Shown in pieces: positions 50,401 through 58,388 of a stretch of DNA of 64,000 bases. Position 1 is the first letter of the stretch; the number at the start of each line of letters is the position of its first letter. The notes under the pieces were generated by a model. That model worked only from the letters and a program-made list of their open reading frames with translations, did not search any database and was not told where the DNA came from. The stretch comes from Saccharibacillus sp. O23 (GTDB taxonomy: Bacteria; Bacillota; Bacilli; Paenibacillales; Paenibacillaceae), in the NCBI RefSeq assembly GCF_002205895.1, contig NZ_NJDE01000016.1, forward strand, positions 24,889 through 88,888, written 5' to 3'. Both the position numbers and the translations under genes were made by a program.

Positions 50401-52217
50401 TGCAGGAAAAATCCTTTGTAAGCGCCATTGCCGAACGAATACCCGTATTGGGTCACGACCCCTTCGATATTCGAAACGTTCTGTCCGTCGTATGCGGACG
50501 TATGCGAACTTCCTTGAATATCGTGGATCCGCGGCTGGTCGACGACGGTATACGCGAACTCGTAAACTTCGCTCGTGTCTCCGCCCGCGATCAGAATCGC
50601 TTTGATCGTCGTATCCTCAGTCAAGATGATCGGAGCAGAAGAAGCATACAGCGTGCTTGCGGCAGTCGGAACGGTTCCGTCCGTCGTGTAATGGATCGCC
50701 GCGTTCGGTGCCGGACTCGCCAGTTTGACTTCGCCGCCGCGAACGATCTTGCCGGCCTGCGGATTGGCGATGACGGAGAACGTATTTTCCACCAAAGCGT
50801 CTTCGCCGAGCGGGATCAACTGATAGACTTCGCCGTAGCGTTTGACGACTCCGGTAACGCTGTCGAACGTCTTGTCGACCGCGAGTTTGGCCGAAGCCGA
50901 ATAGATGGCGAACGTTTCCGTTTGCCCGTTTTGGCTGGCCGTAACATTGCTGCCGGTTTTGGCCGTGATCTTGACGTTATCCAGCCGAACCAGCTCGGCT
51001 TCGTAAGCTCCTCCCTTGGCCGCGGACAGATCGGAAGCGCTCAACTGCTGAGCGGCCGGCAGGCCGACGTTCGGTTCGATCGTCGCAGCGGGAAGACCCG
51101 CGACGGGTTTGAGTTCCAGAAGCTTCTGATAGACCGCCGTTTGGCCGCCGACAACGATCCGATCGCCGACTTTGGCGCTCGGCAGATTATATCCATAGAG
51201 CACGATTCCGCCGGTGCCGTCTTGAATATAGACTTCCGCGTTATCGATAAACGTAATGACGCCTTCCGTAAACGCGATCTGATCGACCGGTGTCGAGCGC
51301 GCTTGAGCAATGCTGCTCTTTTCCATCAAGGTATAGTCATAGGTCACCGTCTCGCTGTCTTCCAAACCGTCCGCCGAAGCATAGACTTTGACCGTTTTCG
51401 GTCCGTCGATCGTGATCGGACCGGCGTAGGTCGCAAAAGGAGCCGTTTCGCCCGGCGCGCTCACGGAAACGTGAATCGTTGCTCCCGGCGTCGCGCTGCT
51501 GAACGAAACCTGACTTCCCGAAGGCAGAGCGCCTGCGGCCAGAGACGGCTTCACGCTCTCGACTTGGGTGACCGGAGCATAAACGTAGCTGCTGTTGCGC
51601 GGATCGGGACTGCCGACGGCAAAATCGGCTGCGTTGACGTCGGTATCCGAGCCTCGATTGGCGGCAGGCAGAGTCTTAGCTGCGCCCCGGATCGCTGCGG
51701 TCGTGTTGTTTAAAGCCGGGGCTGCCTGATTGCCTTCGTAAGAATTCGCCGTGCCGTAACCGATCATATCGATCGTTTCGCCTGCGGCGTTCAGAATATC
51801 CAGTTTTCCGTTCGTACCGCCCATACCCAACGAAGTCGACGCATCCGGAAGAGGAAGTTCGTCCGTGCCTCCGTTTCCTGCCGCACCTTCTACCAGATAA
51901 TAGCCGTTCGGCGCGATCGTGCCGTTTAACGCGGCCGTATTGGTACTGCCTTCAAGGCTTTTATCGGCCGCGGCATACCGAATCTTCCAGCCTTCGAGAC
52001 TGATCGGAGCGTCGGTCGGATTATATAGCTCGATAAAATCGTGTATGTATTTGGCTCCGGAGTTCCCGCCGCCGCCGTATACTTGAGAAATAACGACATT
52101 GCTGTTGTCCGTTGCCGCCGATACCGGAAGCGGAGCCGGCCATACGCTGGTCGCCAAGACCGCCGAGGCCAGCAGCGCAGGCCATTTTCTGTTCTTTTTA
52201 ACCGAGAGTCTCTTCAT
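47460..52217 (-). CDS. SLH-anchored multidomain extracellular nuclease
   Basis: 1585 residues. Signal peptide (1-34). A lamin-tail domain (~38-185, VVISQVYGGGGNSGAKY), a chitobiase-C-like Ig domain (~210-290), an OB-fold (~300-400), a second chitobiase-C-like domain (~480-550) and a further OB-like domain (~565-680). An endonuclease/exonuclease/phosphatase domain follows (~840-1145): NIENFYPG, VVEMQDGDG, ANHFNSKGG, ALGDLNDF, LDHILAS, SDHDPVV. Then a Pro/Gly-rich linker and three SLH motifs in the last ~190 residues. It should be bound to the cell-wall secondary polymer and degrade extracellular DNA. A Pho-box-like promoter suggests phosphate scavenging. Confidence 0.93.
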   Translation of the reverse strand: MKRLSVKKNRKWPALLASAVLATSVWPAPLPVSAATDNSNVVISQVYGGGGNSGAKYIHDFIELYNPTDAPISLEGWKIRYAAADKSLEGSTNTAALNGTIAPNGYYLVEGAAGNGGTDELPLPDASTSLGMGGTNGKLDILNAAGETIDMIGYGTANSYEGNQAAPALNNTTAAIRGAAKTLPAANRGSDTDVNAADFAVGSPDPRNSSYVYAPVTQVESVKPSLAAGALPSGSQVSFSSATPGATIHVSVSAPGETAPFATYAGPITIDGPKTVKVYASADGLEDSETVTYDYTLMEKSSIAQARSTPVDQIAFTEGVITFIDNAEVYIQDGTGGIVLYGYNLPSAKVGDRIVVGGQTAVYQKLLELKPVAGLPAATIEPNVGLPAAQQLSASDLSAAKGGAYEAELVRLDNVKITAKTGSNVTASQNGQTETFAIYSASAKLAVDKTFDSVTGVVKRYGEVYQLIPLGEDALVENTFSVIANPQAGKIVRGGEVKLASPAPNAAIHYTTDGTVPTAASTLYASSAPIILTEDTTIKAILIAGGDTSEVYEFAYTVVDQPRIHDIQGSSHTSAYDGQNVSNIEGVVTQYGYSFGNGAYKGFFLQDNEPDDDPATSEGIFVYSTNTGLKPQIGDLVRVSGKVSEYNEGSANNLTSTQIAMTSVEKVSGQTAPMPEPIVLGATGRPIPSSIIDDDDMTEFDPETDAIDFYESLEGMRVTLPKPTIISPYWKSGGGSSETYNIATRVDNGGDVISPAGGLVLKEYLNYNPQRLIIAYGNPGQEVGTGDTFAADVTGVIGYNNANFKIIPAQGQLPAITPSTYEQETTQIVPAEDKLMIASYNIENFYPGTGEEKIKKLGKSFASNLKQPDIIGVVEMQDGDGPTNNGMTEADASALIAAIADAGGPTYRYTDVAPANNEDGGQPGGNIRVGFLYNPQRVQLADSVNGVKGEAKTAVAYDATSGHLTHNPGRIDPTNAAFDESRKPLAAQFVFKGESVIVIANHFNSKGGDNSPFGKIQPPVLSSEVQRHEIAKVVNGFVKNVLADNPKANIVALGDLNDFQFTPTASILRGGELVNLIDTLPLSEQYTYTYDGNSQVLDHILASKNIASSAKIDVVHLNADFPESRGRVSDHDPVVAQFDLKPAATNPDPGTNPGNPGNPNSPGTVPTPTPGSGSPANPNPGTGTNNGQTGGTSPSAGDTPVKTITAAELGAQIAALPASSDELRIALDAGTGGAEAVLPGAELLRQVAAKPDMTVAFVADHATYSLPLQVLLAANLTAQLGENFELKVSMTNAEKPIVDGAAQAAALSSLKLAAPIVEFRVAAQSGGKSVDLNEFGGTYVKRTIALPEGQNTQDLTGVMYDPASGEFSFVPSVFAKVDGKNQAVLLRNGNSVYTVVESSRTFGDIAGHWAQAPIEELASRLIVDGTGTDAFAPARNVTRAEFAALIVRSLGLTPNASAAAFFKDTDGGAWYAEAVGTAVGAGFMSGYPDGTFRPNAPITRQEMAVVLSQAAEFAGFALQADASAASRLGDLNEAPAWSREALAGLISFGIMQGRADGRIAPGAEATRAETAALIEKLLKKMQFID

Positions 52218-52284
52218 ATTTCCGAGATTTCCCCTCTCTGTCTATGTGTTAGAATTACCGATCTTCATCATTCTAGCAGCTGAG

Positions 52285-52323
52285 TATAAACAGGTTGTTC
52301 GACAACGGTTAACTGACTGTTAA
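52285..52323 (-). promoter_or_regulatory. Pho-box-like direct repeats in the nuclease promoter
   Basis: On the minus strand hexamers TTAACA, TTAACC, CGAACA and TTTATA recur every 11 bp, the spacing of Bacillus PhoP boxes (TTWAYA every 11 bp). A TATACT -10 overlaps the last one, placing the first three at about -47, -36 and -25, where PhoP~P normally binds. The -35 element is weak, as expected for an activated promoter. Confidence 0.6.
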
Positions 52324-52354
52324 TGGCTTGCAAGCCGCCTGACGCGATTATGGC

Positions 52355-53257
52355 TCACCGATGCTGCGCATAGACGTTCGCGGGCACGGCCGAACGAACG
52401 GCGGCCAGCTCTTCCGCGCCGAGCGGCGGACGGCGGGCCGCTTCGACATTGGCATGAATCTGCTCGGACGTGCTTGCTCCGGCAAGCACGCACGCCACAG
52501 CGGGAGCGGCAAGCGGATAATGCAGCGCCGTTTCGGCCAGCGGCCGCTTCACAGCCGAACGGATACCGCTGCGGAACGCACGAAGTTCTTCTTCGCCGTA
52601 TCCGAGGTATCCTTTGGACAGCTTGCTTTCCCCGCTGTCGGTCAACATGCCGCTCGCGACCGGACCGCGCGCGATCACGCTTATCCCGTTCGCTTCAAGC
52701 AGCGGCAGCACTTCTTCTTCGGGACGGCGGTCCAAGATGCTGTATTGGCTCATAACGCTGACGATATTCGAACGCGAGACGTATTCGCGGATCACATTGG
52801 GCCGGATCGAAGAGATTCCGTAATACCGGATCACTCCTTCGCGCCGCAGCTGTTCGAACGCTTCGATCGTCTCGTCGATCGGATCGTCCAATGTCCCTCC
52901 GTGCAGCTGATACAGATCCAGATAATCGGTGCCGAGCCGGCGCAGGCTGTCTTTGACCGCCGACAGAATATAAGCTTTGGAAGCATCCCAGACCCAACCG
53001 TCTTGTCCGGGCACCCGGCGATTGCCGACTTTGCTGGCCAAGACGACGTCTCCGCGCCGTCCTTTGACGGCTTTGCCGACCAATTCTTCGTTGCGCCCCG
53101 CGTCGTAGAGATCCGCCGTATCCAGCAAAGTGATGCCCAGATCCATGGCTTCGTGCAGAATTCTTAAGGCATGTTTTTCATCGGTTCCGATCGACATGCA
53201 TCCCAAGCCGATCTCGCTGACCGACAGTTCCGAACGGCCTAATCGGTTCGTTTTCAT
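52355..53257 (-). CDS. Aldo/keto reductase
   Basis: 300 residues, AKR (beta/alpha)8 fold: GLGCMSIG, LLDTADLYDAGRNEELVG with catalytic Asp and Tyr, VLASKVG with Lys, and DLYQLHG with His. NADPH-dependent reduction of an aldehyde or ketone; the substrate is not evident. The ATG at 53257 has GGAG 7 bp upstream; the 15 codons further upstream are not used. No terminator lies between it and the nuclease gene, but the Pho-box promoter does. Confidence 0.92.
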   Translation of the reverse strand: MKTNRLGRSELSVSEIGLGCMSIGTDEKHALRILHEAMDLGITLLDTADLYDAGRNEELVGKAVKGRRGDVVLASKVGNRRVPGQDGWVWDASKAYILSAVKDSLRRLGTDYLDLYQLHGGTLDDPIDETIEAFEQLRREGVIRYYGISSIRPNVIREYVSRSNIVSVMSQYSILDRRPEEEVLPLLEANGISVIARGPVASGMLTDSGESKLSKGYLGYGEEELRAFRSGIRSAVKRPLAETALHYPLAAPAVACVLAGASTSEQIHANVEAARRPPLGAEELAAVRSAVPANVYAQHR

Positions 53258-53356
53258 TGAATCTCTCCTCTCTGTTCGATTATTGGTTTCGCTTACATCC
53301 AAGCATTGGAATCGATCTTGGCGCTGTCCTGCCTCGCGCTCCGAGTTCGCTATGGC

Positions 53357-54106
53357 TCAAGCTTGCGAACGCGAACGCAGTTCCAGCGCGGCGTCGAACG
53401 TTCTGCGTCCGCTGCTCGATTCGCCGCTCACGAAAATTCCGTCGTCCGACCCGCAGCGCCGAAGGCCGATCACGTCTCCTAACGCGGCCTCGCGGCTGTA
53501 CGTCAGATGCAGCGATCGGATCTCCCGCTCCTGCAGTTCTTGCGGCGTAAGCAGATCAAGACACAGATCCGCGTAGCGGGCATTGTTCATGTGACCGTAA
53601 CAATCCACGGCGCTGTAAGGAACCCGGTACGATTCGCCTTCTTGCCAATCGCTTTCTTCGCCCGGCAGGATCACTTTCTCCGGCACGCCGTTAGACGCCG
53701 GGCGGCTGCTGACCGGCAAAGGAAACGGAAAAGCCGAAGGCCGGAGAATCCGCCGCTTCGCCAGATCGACAAGCGTCCACGCCGTCGAAGCCGTGACCCG
53801 TTCGCTGCCGTCTTCTCCGAGCAGTCGATAATCGCGCGTCCACAATACGCCCGAAGCGCCGCAGTTCCAAGTCTCCAGAACAAGGCGTTCCCCAAGTTCC
53901 GGTACGGCATGGAATTCGACGCGCGTCGTCATCAGAATCCAAGCCAAACCGGCTTCCAACATCCGAGCAACCGTCACGCCGGCATCTTCCAGATGGCGAT
54001 CCGCCGCGTCCTGCATCACGCCGAGCAGCGCCGAAGGCCGAATGCGCCCGGCAAAATCCGAATCGGTGACCGAAGGACACCAAGATTCCGTCCATACATC
54101 CTGCAT
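53357..54106 (-). CDS. Acyl-ACP thioesterase
   Basis: 249 residues with two hot-dog domains. N-terminal half: RIRPSALLGVMQDAADRHLED; C-terminal half with the conserved VDCYGHMNNARYADLCLD, which carries the catalytic Asn-His pair. It releases fatty acids from acyl-carrier protein; its substrate length cannot be read from the sequence. The ATG at 54106 lies 9 bp after GGAG; the frame upstream has no ribosome site and reads through the terminator of the next gene. Confidence 0.88.
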   Translation of the reverse strand: MQDVWTESWCPSVTDSDFAGRIRPSALLGVMQDAADRHLEDAGVTVARMLEAGLAWILMTTRVEFHAVPELGERLVLETWNCGASGVLWTRDYRLLGEDGSERVTASTAWTLVDLAKRRILRPSAFPFPLPVSSRPASNGVPEKVILPGEESDWQEGESYRVPYSAVDCYGHMNNARYADLCLDLLTPQELQEREIRSLHLTYSREAALGDVIGLRRCGSDDGIFVSGESSSGRRTFDAALELRSRSQA

Positions 54107-54181
54107 GACCTTGTTCTCCTCTCCTTGGAACGATCGCTTCTTCGTTCGCCTTCCATTATATCCGCAACCTGTAAAACGCGC

Positions 54182-54217
54182 AAAAAAGCCCCGCCTTTCC
54201 GAAGAAAGGCGAAGCTT
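54182..54217 (-). terminator. Terminator of the YdjA-like nitroreductase gene
   Basis: Stem built from CGCCTTT / AAAGGCG flanked by GCTT..GGGC, then six U residues on the minus strand. Confidence 0.85.
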
Positions 54218-54264
54218 TGAAAACTGAATCTTCGAACTGCGCAGTCTCGACCCTAAACGTCCGT

Positions 54265-54843
54265 CTAGGCTTGGTCGATCCACGCCGTTTTCGATTCGAA
54301 CGGCTCGCGCTTGGAATCGCCCGGTTCCCGATCGGGAAAGCCGATATACAGAAAACCCAGCATCTGCCCGTCTTCGCTAAGGCCGAAACGCTGCGCCATC
54401 AAAGGATGGTAACACAAGTTGCCGCTTCTCCAGACCGCGCCCAATCCCAACGCATGCGCTTCGAGCAGCATATTCTGAATCGCCGCGCCGACCGCCAAAG
54501 TCTCTTCAAGCGGGATGATCTTCGGTCCGGAGACCGGTTCGCAGCCGACCGCGATAATCAGCGGAGCACGCGATACCTTTTTGCCCGCCGAAGCCAGCAT
54601 GCCTTCGTATTCTTCCGGCGAAGGCGAGATGCCTTTCTCTGCCGCTTCCGTATCGGCCATCGCGGAAGCCAATTTCATTCGGCCTTCGCCTTGAAGAACG
54701 AAGAAGCGCCACGGTTCGGTCTTGCGATGATTCGGCGCCCAAGTCCCCGCTTCGAGAATTCGCTCGATCGATTCGCGCGGCACCTCCCGGTCTTGGACCG
54801 CCCCGACGCTTCGCCGGGTACGGATCGCTTCTCTCACGTCCAT
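54265..54843 (-). CDS. YdjA-like nitroreductase
   Basis: 192 residues, the minimal nitroreductase fold: IRTRRSVGAVQDREV, GTWAPNHRKTEPWRFFVL (a YdjA hallmark), LGLGAVWRSGNLC near 135, GFLYIGFP near 165. FMN-dependent; physiological substrate unknown. ATG with AAGGAGG. Third nitroreductase-fold gene in the window and not closely similar to the other two. Confidence 0.92.
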   Translation of the reverse strand: MDVREAIRTRRSVGAVQDREVPRESIERILEAGTWAPNHRKTEPWRFFVLQGEGRMKLASAMADTEAAEKGISPSPEEYEGMLASAGKKVSRAPLIIAVGCEPVSGPKIIPLEETLAVGAAIQNMLLEAHALGLGAVWRSGNLCYHPLMAQRFGLSEDGQMLGFLYIGFPDREPGDSKREPFESKTAWIDQA

Positions 54844-54923
54844 TCCGATTCCTCCTTCGTTGAGTACACCCTAACCGAGGCTGTCGATCGACAGAACGTC
54901 AAGTCTGCCGGATCGACGAGCCT

Positions 54924-55955
54924 TTATACGCCGCTGGCCAGATCGACGGCGTAGATTCGGCTGGTCGCCTGCCAGATCTCGCCCGGTTCGATCGCGAACA
55001 GCCCGGTTTCTTCGGACGGCAGCGACAGATTCGGAGCGTTCACCAGATTCACCTGCGGTTCCGGACAGATAAACGAACCGCCGGCGCCGCTGTTCCAGAT
55101 CATCCAGTGGCGATAAGAAGTTCCGACGTCGTAGACTACCTTGACGCCGATTCGGCTATCCGTAATCTCGGCGCGGTTGCGGCCGCCCTGCGGCACTGCC
55201 GTGTAATGGTTATCCATCGAATCCACGTACGGATTGACGCCGCTCTCGCGCATCTCTTCTTCCCATTCCGCCAGCGGCTGGAAACCGCCCGTCGGCAGCA
55301 TGCGGCCGTCGAGTTCGCGGCGCTGGCCGATCGTGACCTTGATGCGGCAGTCTTCCGAAGAACTGCCTTCGGCGAACGGCGCGTTAAGCGCGGTATGGAA
55401 CGCCAGCAGCGCAGGCAGCTTGCGGCCCGATTCGTTGAACAGCGCGACGTCTTGTTCCAGTCCCAGCGCGCTGAGCGTATAGCGGATACGCAGCGTGAAA
55501 GCGTAAGGGAAATACGCGTACATTTTGTGCCCCTCGTCTACGCGGTGCACGACCGACACGAAGCTGCCCGCTTCCGTCGCTCCGAAAGCTTCCACGTCCC
55601 ACGGCAGCGTATGCAGGTAACCGTGCAGGAAGTTGCCCGTCGCTTCTTCGTTGACGGGGAACGAATATTCTTCGCCGTTCCATCTCAGCAGCCCGGCATC
55701 GTAACGGTTCGGAGGGAACAGCGGCGGAATGCCGTGCGTGCCCGGATCGGCGACGAACGCCTGCATGTCTTCCGGCTCGCGCAGGAAATGGAAGTTGCGT
55801 TTCGTATCGCGGTAAGCGATCAGGTTGCCGCCCACGTTCGGCAGTACGGCCGCTTCGTAATCGCCGTATTTCAGCCAGACGGCTTCTTCCCCTTTGTAAT
55901 CGCCGCGAGCGGCTTCGTATACCGGAGGGGTTCCGGCATTTGGATTCATCGACAT
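54924..55955 (-). CDS. Aldose 1-epimerase family protein
   Basis: 343 residues of the galactose-mutarotase-like fold: LPNVGGNLIAYRD near 40, PPLFPPNRYDAG near 80, FLHGYLHTLPWDV near 110 with the catalytic His, and HTALNAPFAEG near 195; Glu in the last third acts as base in this family. It interconverts sugar anomers in the cytoplasm. ATG at 55955 has AAGGAG 7 bp upstream; the longer open frame is not used. Confidence 0.9.
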   Translation of the reverse strand: MSMNPNAGTPPVYEAARGDYKGEEAVWLKYGDYEAAVLPNVGGNLIAYRDTKRNFHFLREPEDMQAFVADPGTHGIPPLFPPNRYDAGLLRWNGEEYSFPVNEEATGNFLHGYLHTLPWDVEAFGATEAGSFVSVVHRVDEGHKMYAYFPYAFTLRIRYTLSALGLEQDVALFNESGRKLPALLAFHTALNAPFAEGSSSEDCRIKVTIGQRRELDGRMLPTGGFQPLAEWEEEMRESGVNPYVDSMDNHYTAVPQGGRNRAEITDSRIGVKVVYDVGTSYRHWMIWNSGAGGSFICPEPQVNLVNAPNLSLPSEETGLFAIEPGEIWQATSRIYAVDLASGV

Positions 55956-56050
55956 ATATAGTCTCCTTTTGGACAAAGATAGAATCGCACACGGCCTATT
56001 ATACCCCGCGACGGTAGGCGCTTTCAATTTGAAAAAACCTCGCCCGTACG

Positions 56051-56093
56051 AAAAAGCGGGAGCCTCGGCCGAAAATCCCCGCTGCTCCCGCTT
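56051..56093 (-). terminator. Terminator of the MFS/ArsR operon
   Basis: 10-bp stem AAGCGGGAGC / GCTCCCGCTT with a 20-nt loop and U run on the minus strand. Confidence 0.85.
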
Positions 56094-56105
56094 GCTTCCG
56101 TTTTA

Positions 56106-56771
56106 TCACTCGGTCGTATTGTCGTCTGCCCGCTTGGCTTTCTTGCCGTCTTTCTCGAGCCGATCCGTTTTCGCCTTTTTCGCTTTTTTCGCCTGCTTTT
56201 CGTCTTCCGCTTTTTCTTTATCCGCTCCCATCGCGATAAAGATGTCGTAAGACAAACGGTTTTCTCCCGAATCCCTGTGTTTGAAAGGCTCGAGCAGTTC
56301 GTTGAGTTGACGGAAAACTTCCTGCGCTTCTTCCTGCGTCATATAGAGCGCGTTCTGCATGAACCGTCCCGTTTCGGCGCTCGAACCGCCGGCGCGGCGC
56401 AAAAACCTTTCTTTGACTTGATCGAATTGTTCCGCGAGCATGCGTCTGACGTTGGACCAATAAGCCCCGCGCATCTCCGGCTGGATCTCCGCGGATTGGA
56501 TCTCGATTTCGCCGTCATGATACAGATAATACTTCGCCACGATTCCGTTGATGACTTCGGTATGATCGATCGAGACCAGACCGATACTTTCGAGTTTCTT
56601 GACATGATAGTACACTTTCGCCGGAACCTCGCCCATCCGGTCGGCCACTTCCTTGACCGTGGCCGGACGACCGAAATCCACGAACGTCTTCATGATGCGC
56701 AGCCGATACGGATCGGAGAAAATTTTGATTTCTTCCAGGGTCGTTAACGTTTTTTTGGATTCGTTGTTCAC
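56106..56771 (-). CDS. ArsR-type winged-helix regulator with Lys-rich tail
   Basis: 221 residues. Winged helix at about 12-85 (FSDPYRLRIMKTF, ATVKEVADRMGEVPAKVYYHVKKLE), then a helical middle part and a C-terminal tail (190-221) rich in Lys, Ala and Asp. No metal-binding Cys pair is seen, so it is probably not a metal sensor. It is the second gene of a two-gene operon behind the MFS exporter and a candidate repressor of it via the palindrome at 58199. Confidence 0.88.
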   Translation of the reverse strand: MNNESKKTLTTLEEIKIFSDPYRLRIMKTFVDFGRPATVKEVADRMGEVPAKVYYHVKKLESIGLVSIDHTEVINGIVAKYYLYHDGEIEIQSAEIQPEMRGAYWSNVRRMLAEQFDQVKERFLRRAGGSSAETGRFMQNALYMTQEEAQEVFRQLNELLEPFKHRDSGENRLSYDIFIAMGADKEKAEDEKQAKKAKKAKTDRLEKDGKKAKRADDNTTE

Positions 56772-56871
56772 TGCTCCAGCTCCCGCTCTTTGGTGATCGG
56801 CATCGCTCGGGACGCCTCTTACTCTCCATTATAGGCGAAAAAGGAGCGACTGCACAAAAGATGGCGCGAAA

Positions 56872-58170
56872 TCAGCGCAAGCCGCGCATCTTCGGAATAA
56901 CGAACAGCACGATCGCGGGCAGGATCACCAAAGCCCCCATCAGCGGATAGAGCGTCTCCAATTCGAGCGATTCCGCCAAGGCCCCCGACAGCGCGCTTCC
57001 GATCGGAAAAGCGCTCAAGCATAACGTGTTGAACAGCGATCCCACCCGGCCGAGCATCTCCGGCGGCGTCTGCTCCATCAGGTAAGACGTGGTCGGCGAC
57101 GCGATCATATTGACCGACAGTCCGAGCAGGAAATACAAAGCGGTCGCGAAAATCAGCGCAAGCTGCGGACTCTCCGCGTGCGGCGGGAACAGCAGGAGTC
57201 CGATCGACAAGCCCATGAACAGGAAGCCCGCGATCATCAAAGTTCCTTTGCGTACGCGGCCTCCGATCTGTCCGAGCAGCAGCCCGCTCGCGATCATGCC
57301 CGCGGACATGCCGATGCTCAGCACGCTCAGCGCGGCCGGACCTTGCTTCAGCAGTTCGCCGACATAGGCCGCTTCCAACGCTTCCATCGGCGAAATCGCG
57401 AAGTTCAGAAACCCGGCCAGCGCCACGATCAACAGCAGCACTTTTTGACCGTACAGATAAGATATGCCGGAGCCCAGCTCTTTCCAGAACCCGGGCGCTT
57501 TCGTTCCGTCTGCCGCTTCGCGTCTCGGGACGTGCATCGAAGGAATGCGTCCCAATACGCAAGCCGAGAGCAGCAGCATCGCCGCGTTCAAAGCGAAAGC
57601 GCCGCCGAGTCCGGCCCAAGCGATCAGCGCTCCCGAGAACGCCAGACCGCCGAGCCGTGCCGTCTGAGCCGCGGAAGCGGCGAGCGAATTGGCGGATACC
57701 AGCTTCTCTTTGGGCAGCACGCGGGGCATCCACGACATCATCGCGGGATTGGAGAACGCGGCGACCGACGACAGCAGCAGCGACAGAACGAACAGATGCC
57801 AGACTTCGATCGCGCCGGTCACGTAGAGCAGAGCGGTAAAAGCGACGATCGAACCGCGGATCAGCGCGCTCGCGACGACGGTCGTTTTGTTGGACCAACG
57901 ATCGACCAGCACGCCCGCGAACGTCCCCAATACGATGGTCGGCAGCGTCCCTACCGCGAACAACGTGCCCATCAGCAGTTTGGAACCGGTCAGCATGTAG
58001 ACGAGCCAACTGTACGCGATCGCATCGATCGCATCGCCGAAATTCGAAAGGACGCGGGAGATCAGCATTTGGCGAAACGCCGAGATTTGCCACAGCGCCC
58101 GAATCCCTTCTTTTTTGGCGGTTTGCGGCTTGCCTGTCTTTTCGGCCGGAACGGAATGTGCGTTTTCCAT
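56872..58170 (-). CDS. MFS exporter (EntS-like subfamily)
   Basis: 432 residues, 12 membrane segments; LLISR-type start of TM1 (FGDAIDAIAYSWLVYMLTGS), TFAGVLVDRWSNKTTVV motif A, and FNTLCLSAFPIGSALSGAL near 380 as in the MFS_3/EntS family, which exports drugs or siderophores. ATG with AGGAGG upstream. It is the first gene of the operon with the ArsR-type regulator (100 bp gap). Confidence 0.9.
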   Translation of the reverse strand: MENAHSVPAEKTGKPQTAKKEGIRALWQISAFRQMLISRVLSNFGDAIDAIAYSWLVYMLTGSKLLMGTLFAVGTLPTIVLGTFAGVLVDRWSNKTTVVASALIRGSIVAFTALLYVTGAIEVWHLFVLSLLLSSVAAFSNPAMMSWMPRVLPKEKLVSANSLAASAAQTARLGGLAFSGALIAWAGLGGAFALNAAMLLLSACVLGRIPSMHVPRREAADGTKAPGFWKELGSGISYLYGQKVLLLIVALAGFLNFAISPMEALEAAYVGELLKQGPAALSVLSIGMSAGMIASGLLLGQIGGRVRKGTLMIAGFLFMGLSIGLLLFPPHAESPQLALIFATALYFLLGLSVNMIASPTTSYLMEQTPPEMLGRVGSLFNTLCLSAFPIGSALSGALAESLELETLYPLMGALVILPAIVLFVIPKMRGLR

Positions 58171-58198
58171 TTTTATTTCCTCCTCAAATTTTTATGAA

Positions 58199-58234
58199 CG
58201 TTAAAATATTTTTAATGTTAACCTTATTTTAACG
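58199..58234. promoter_or_regulatory. Inverted repeat in the MFS promoter
   Basis: 10-bp arms CGTTAAAATA / TATTTTAACG separated by 16 bp, immediately upstream of the MFS ribosome site. The AT-rich core includes the only plausible -10. A candidate operator for the ArsR-type protein at 56106. Confidence 0.55.
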
Positions 58235-58304
58235 CAGAAAACGAATTTGGCAAGAGGAAACGTGAAAAAAAATTTGACGTAAACGCAGCGAGGTCCGAAA
58301 CCGG

Positions 58305-58332
58305 CAAAAAGCCCTGCTCGAAAGCAGGGCTT
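58305..58332 (-). terminator. Terminator of the Gfo/Idh/MocA gene
   Basis: 9-bp stem AAGCCCTGC / GCAGGGCTT with a 6-nt loop, then TTT on the minus strand. Confidence 0.85.
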
Positions 58333-58388
58333 CAATCTGTCGAAAAAGTCAAGCGGACGGCGGAATCCAGTAGACTTCGAGAAGAGTT

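Noticed and set aside
54182..54283. Upstream extension of the thioesterase to 308 residues
   Set aside because: The extension would read through the terminator of the next gene; the ATG at 54106 has a proper ribosome site.
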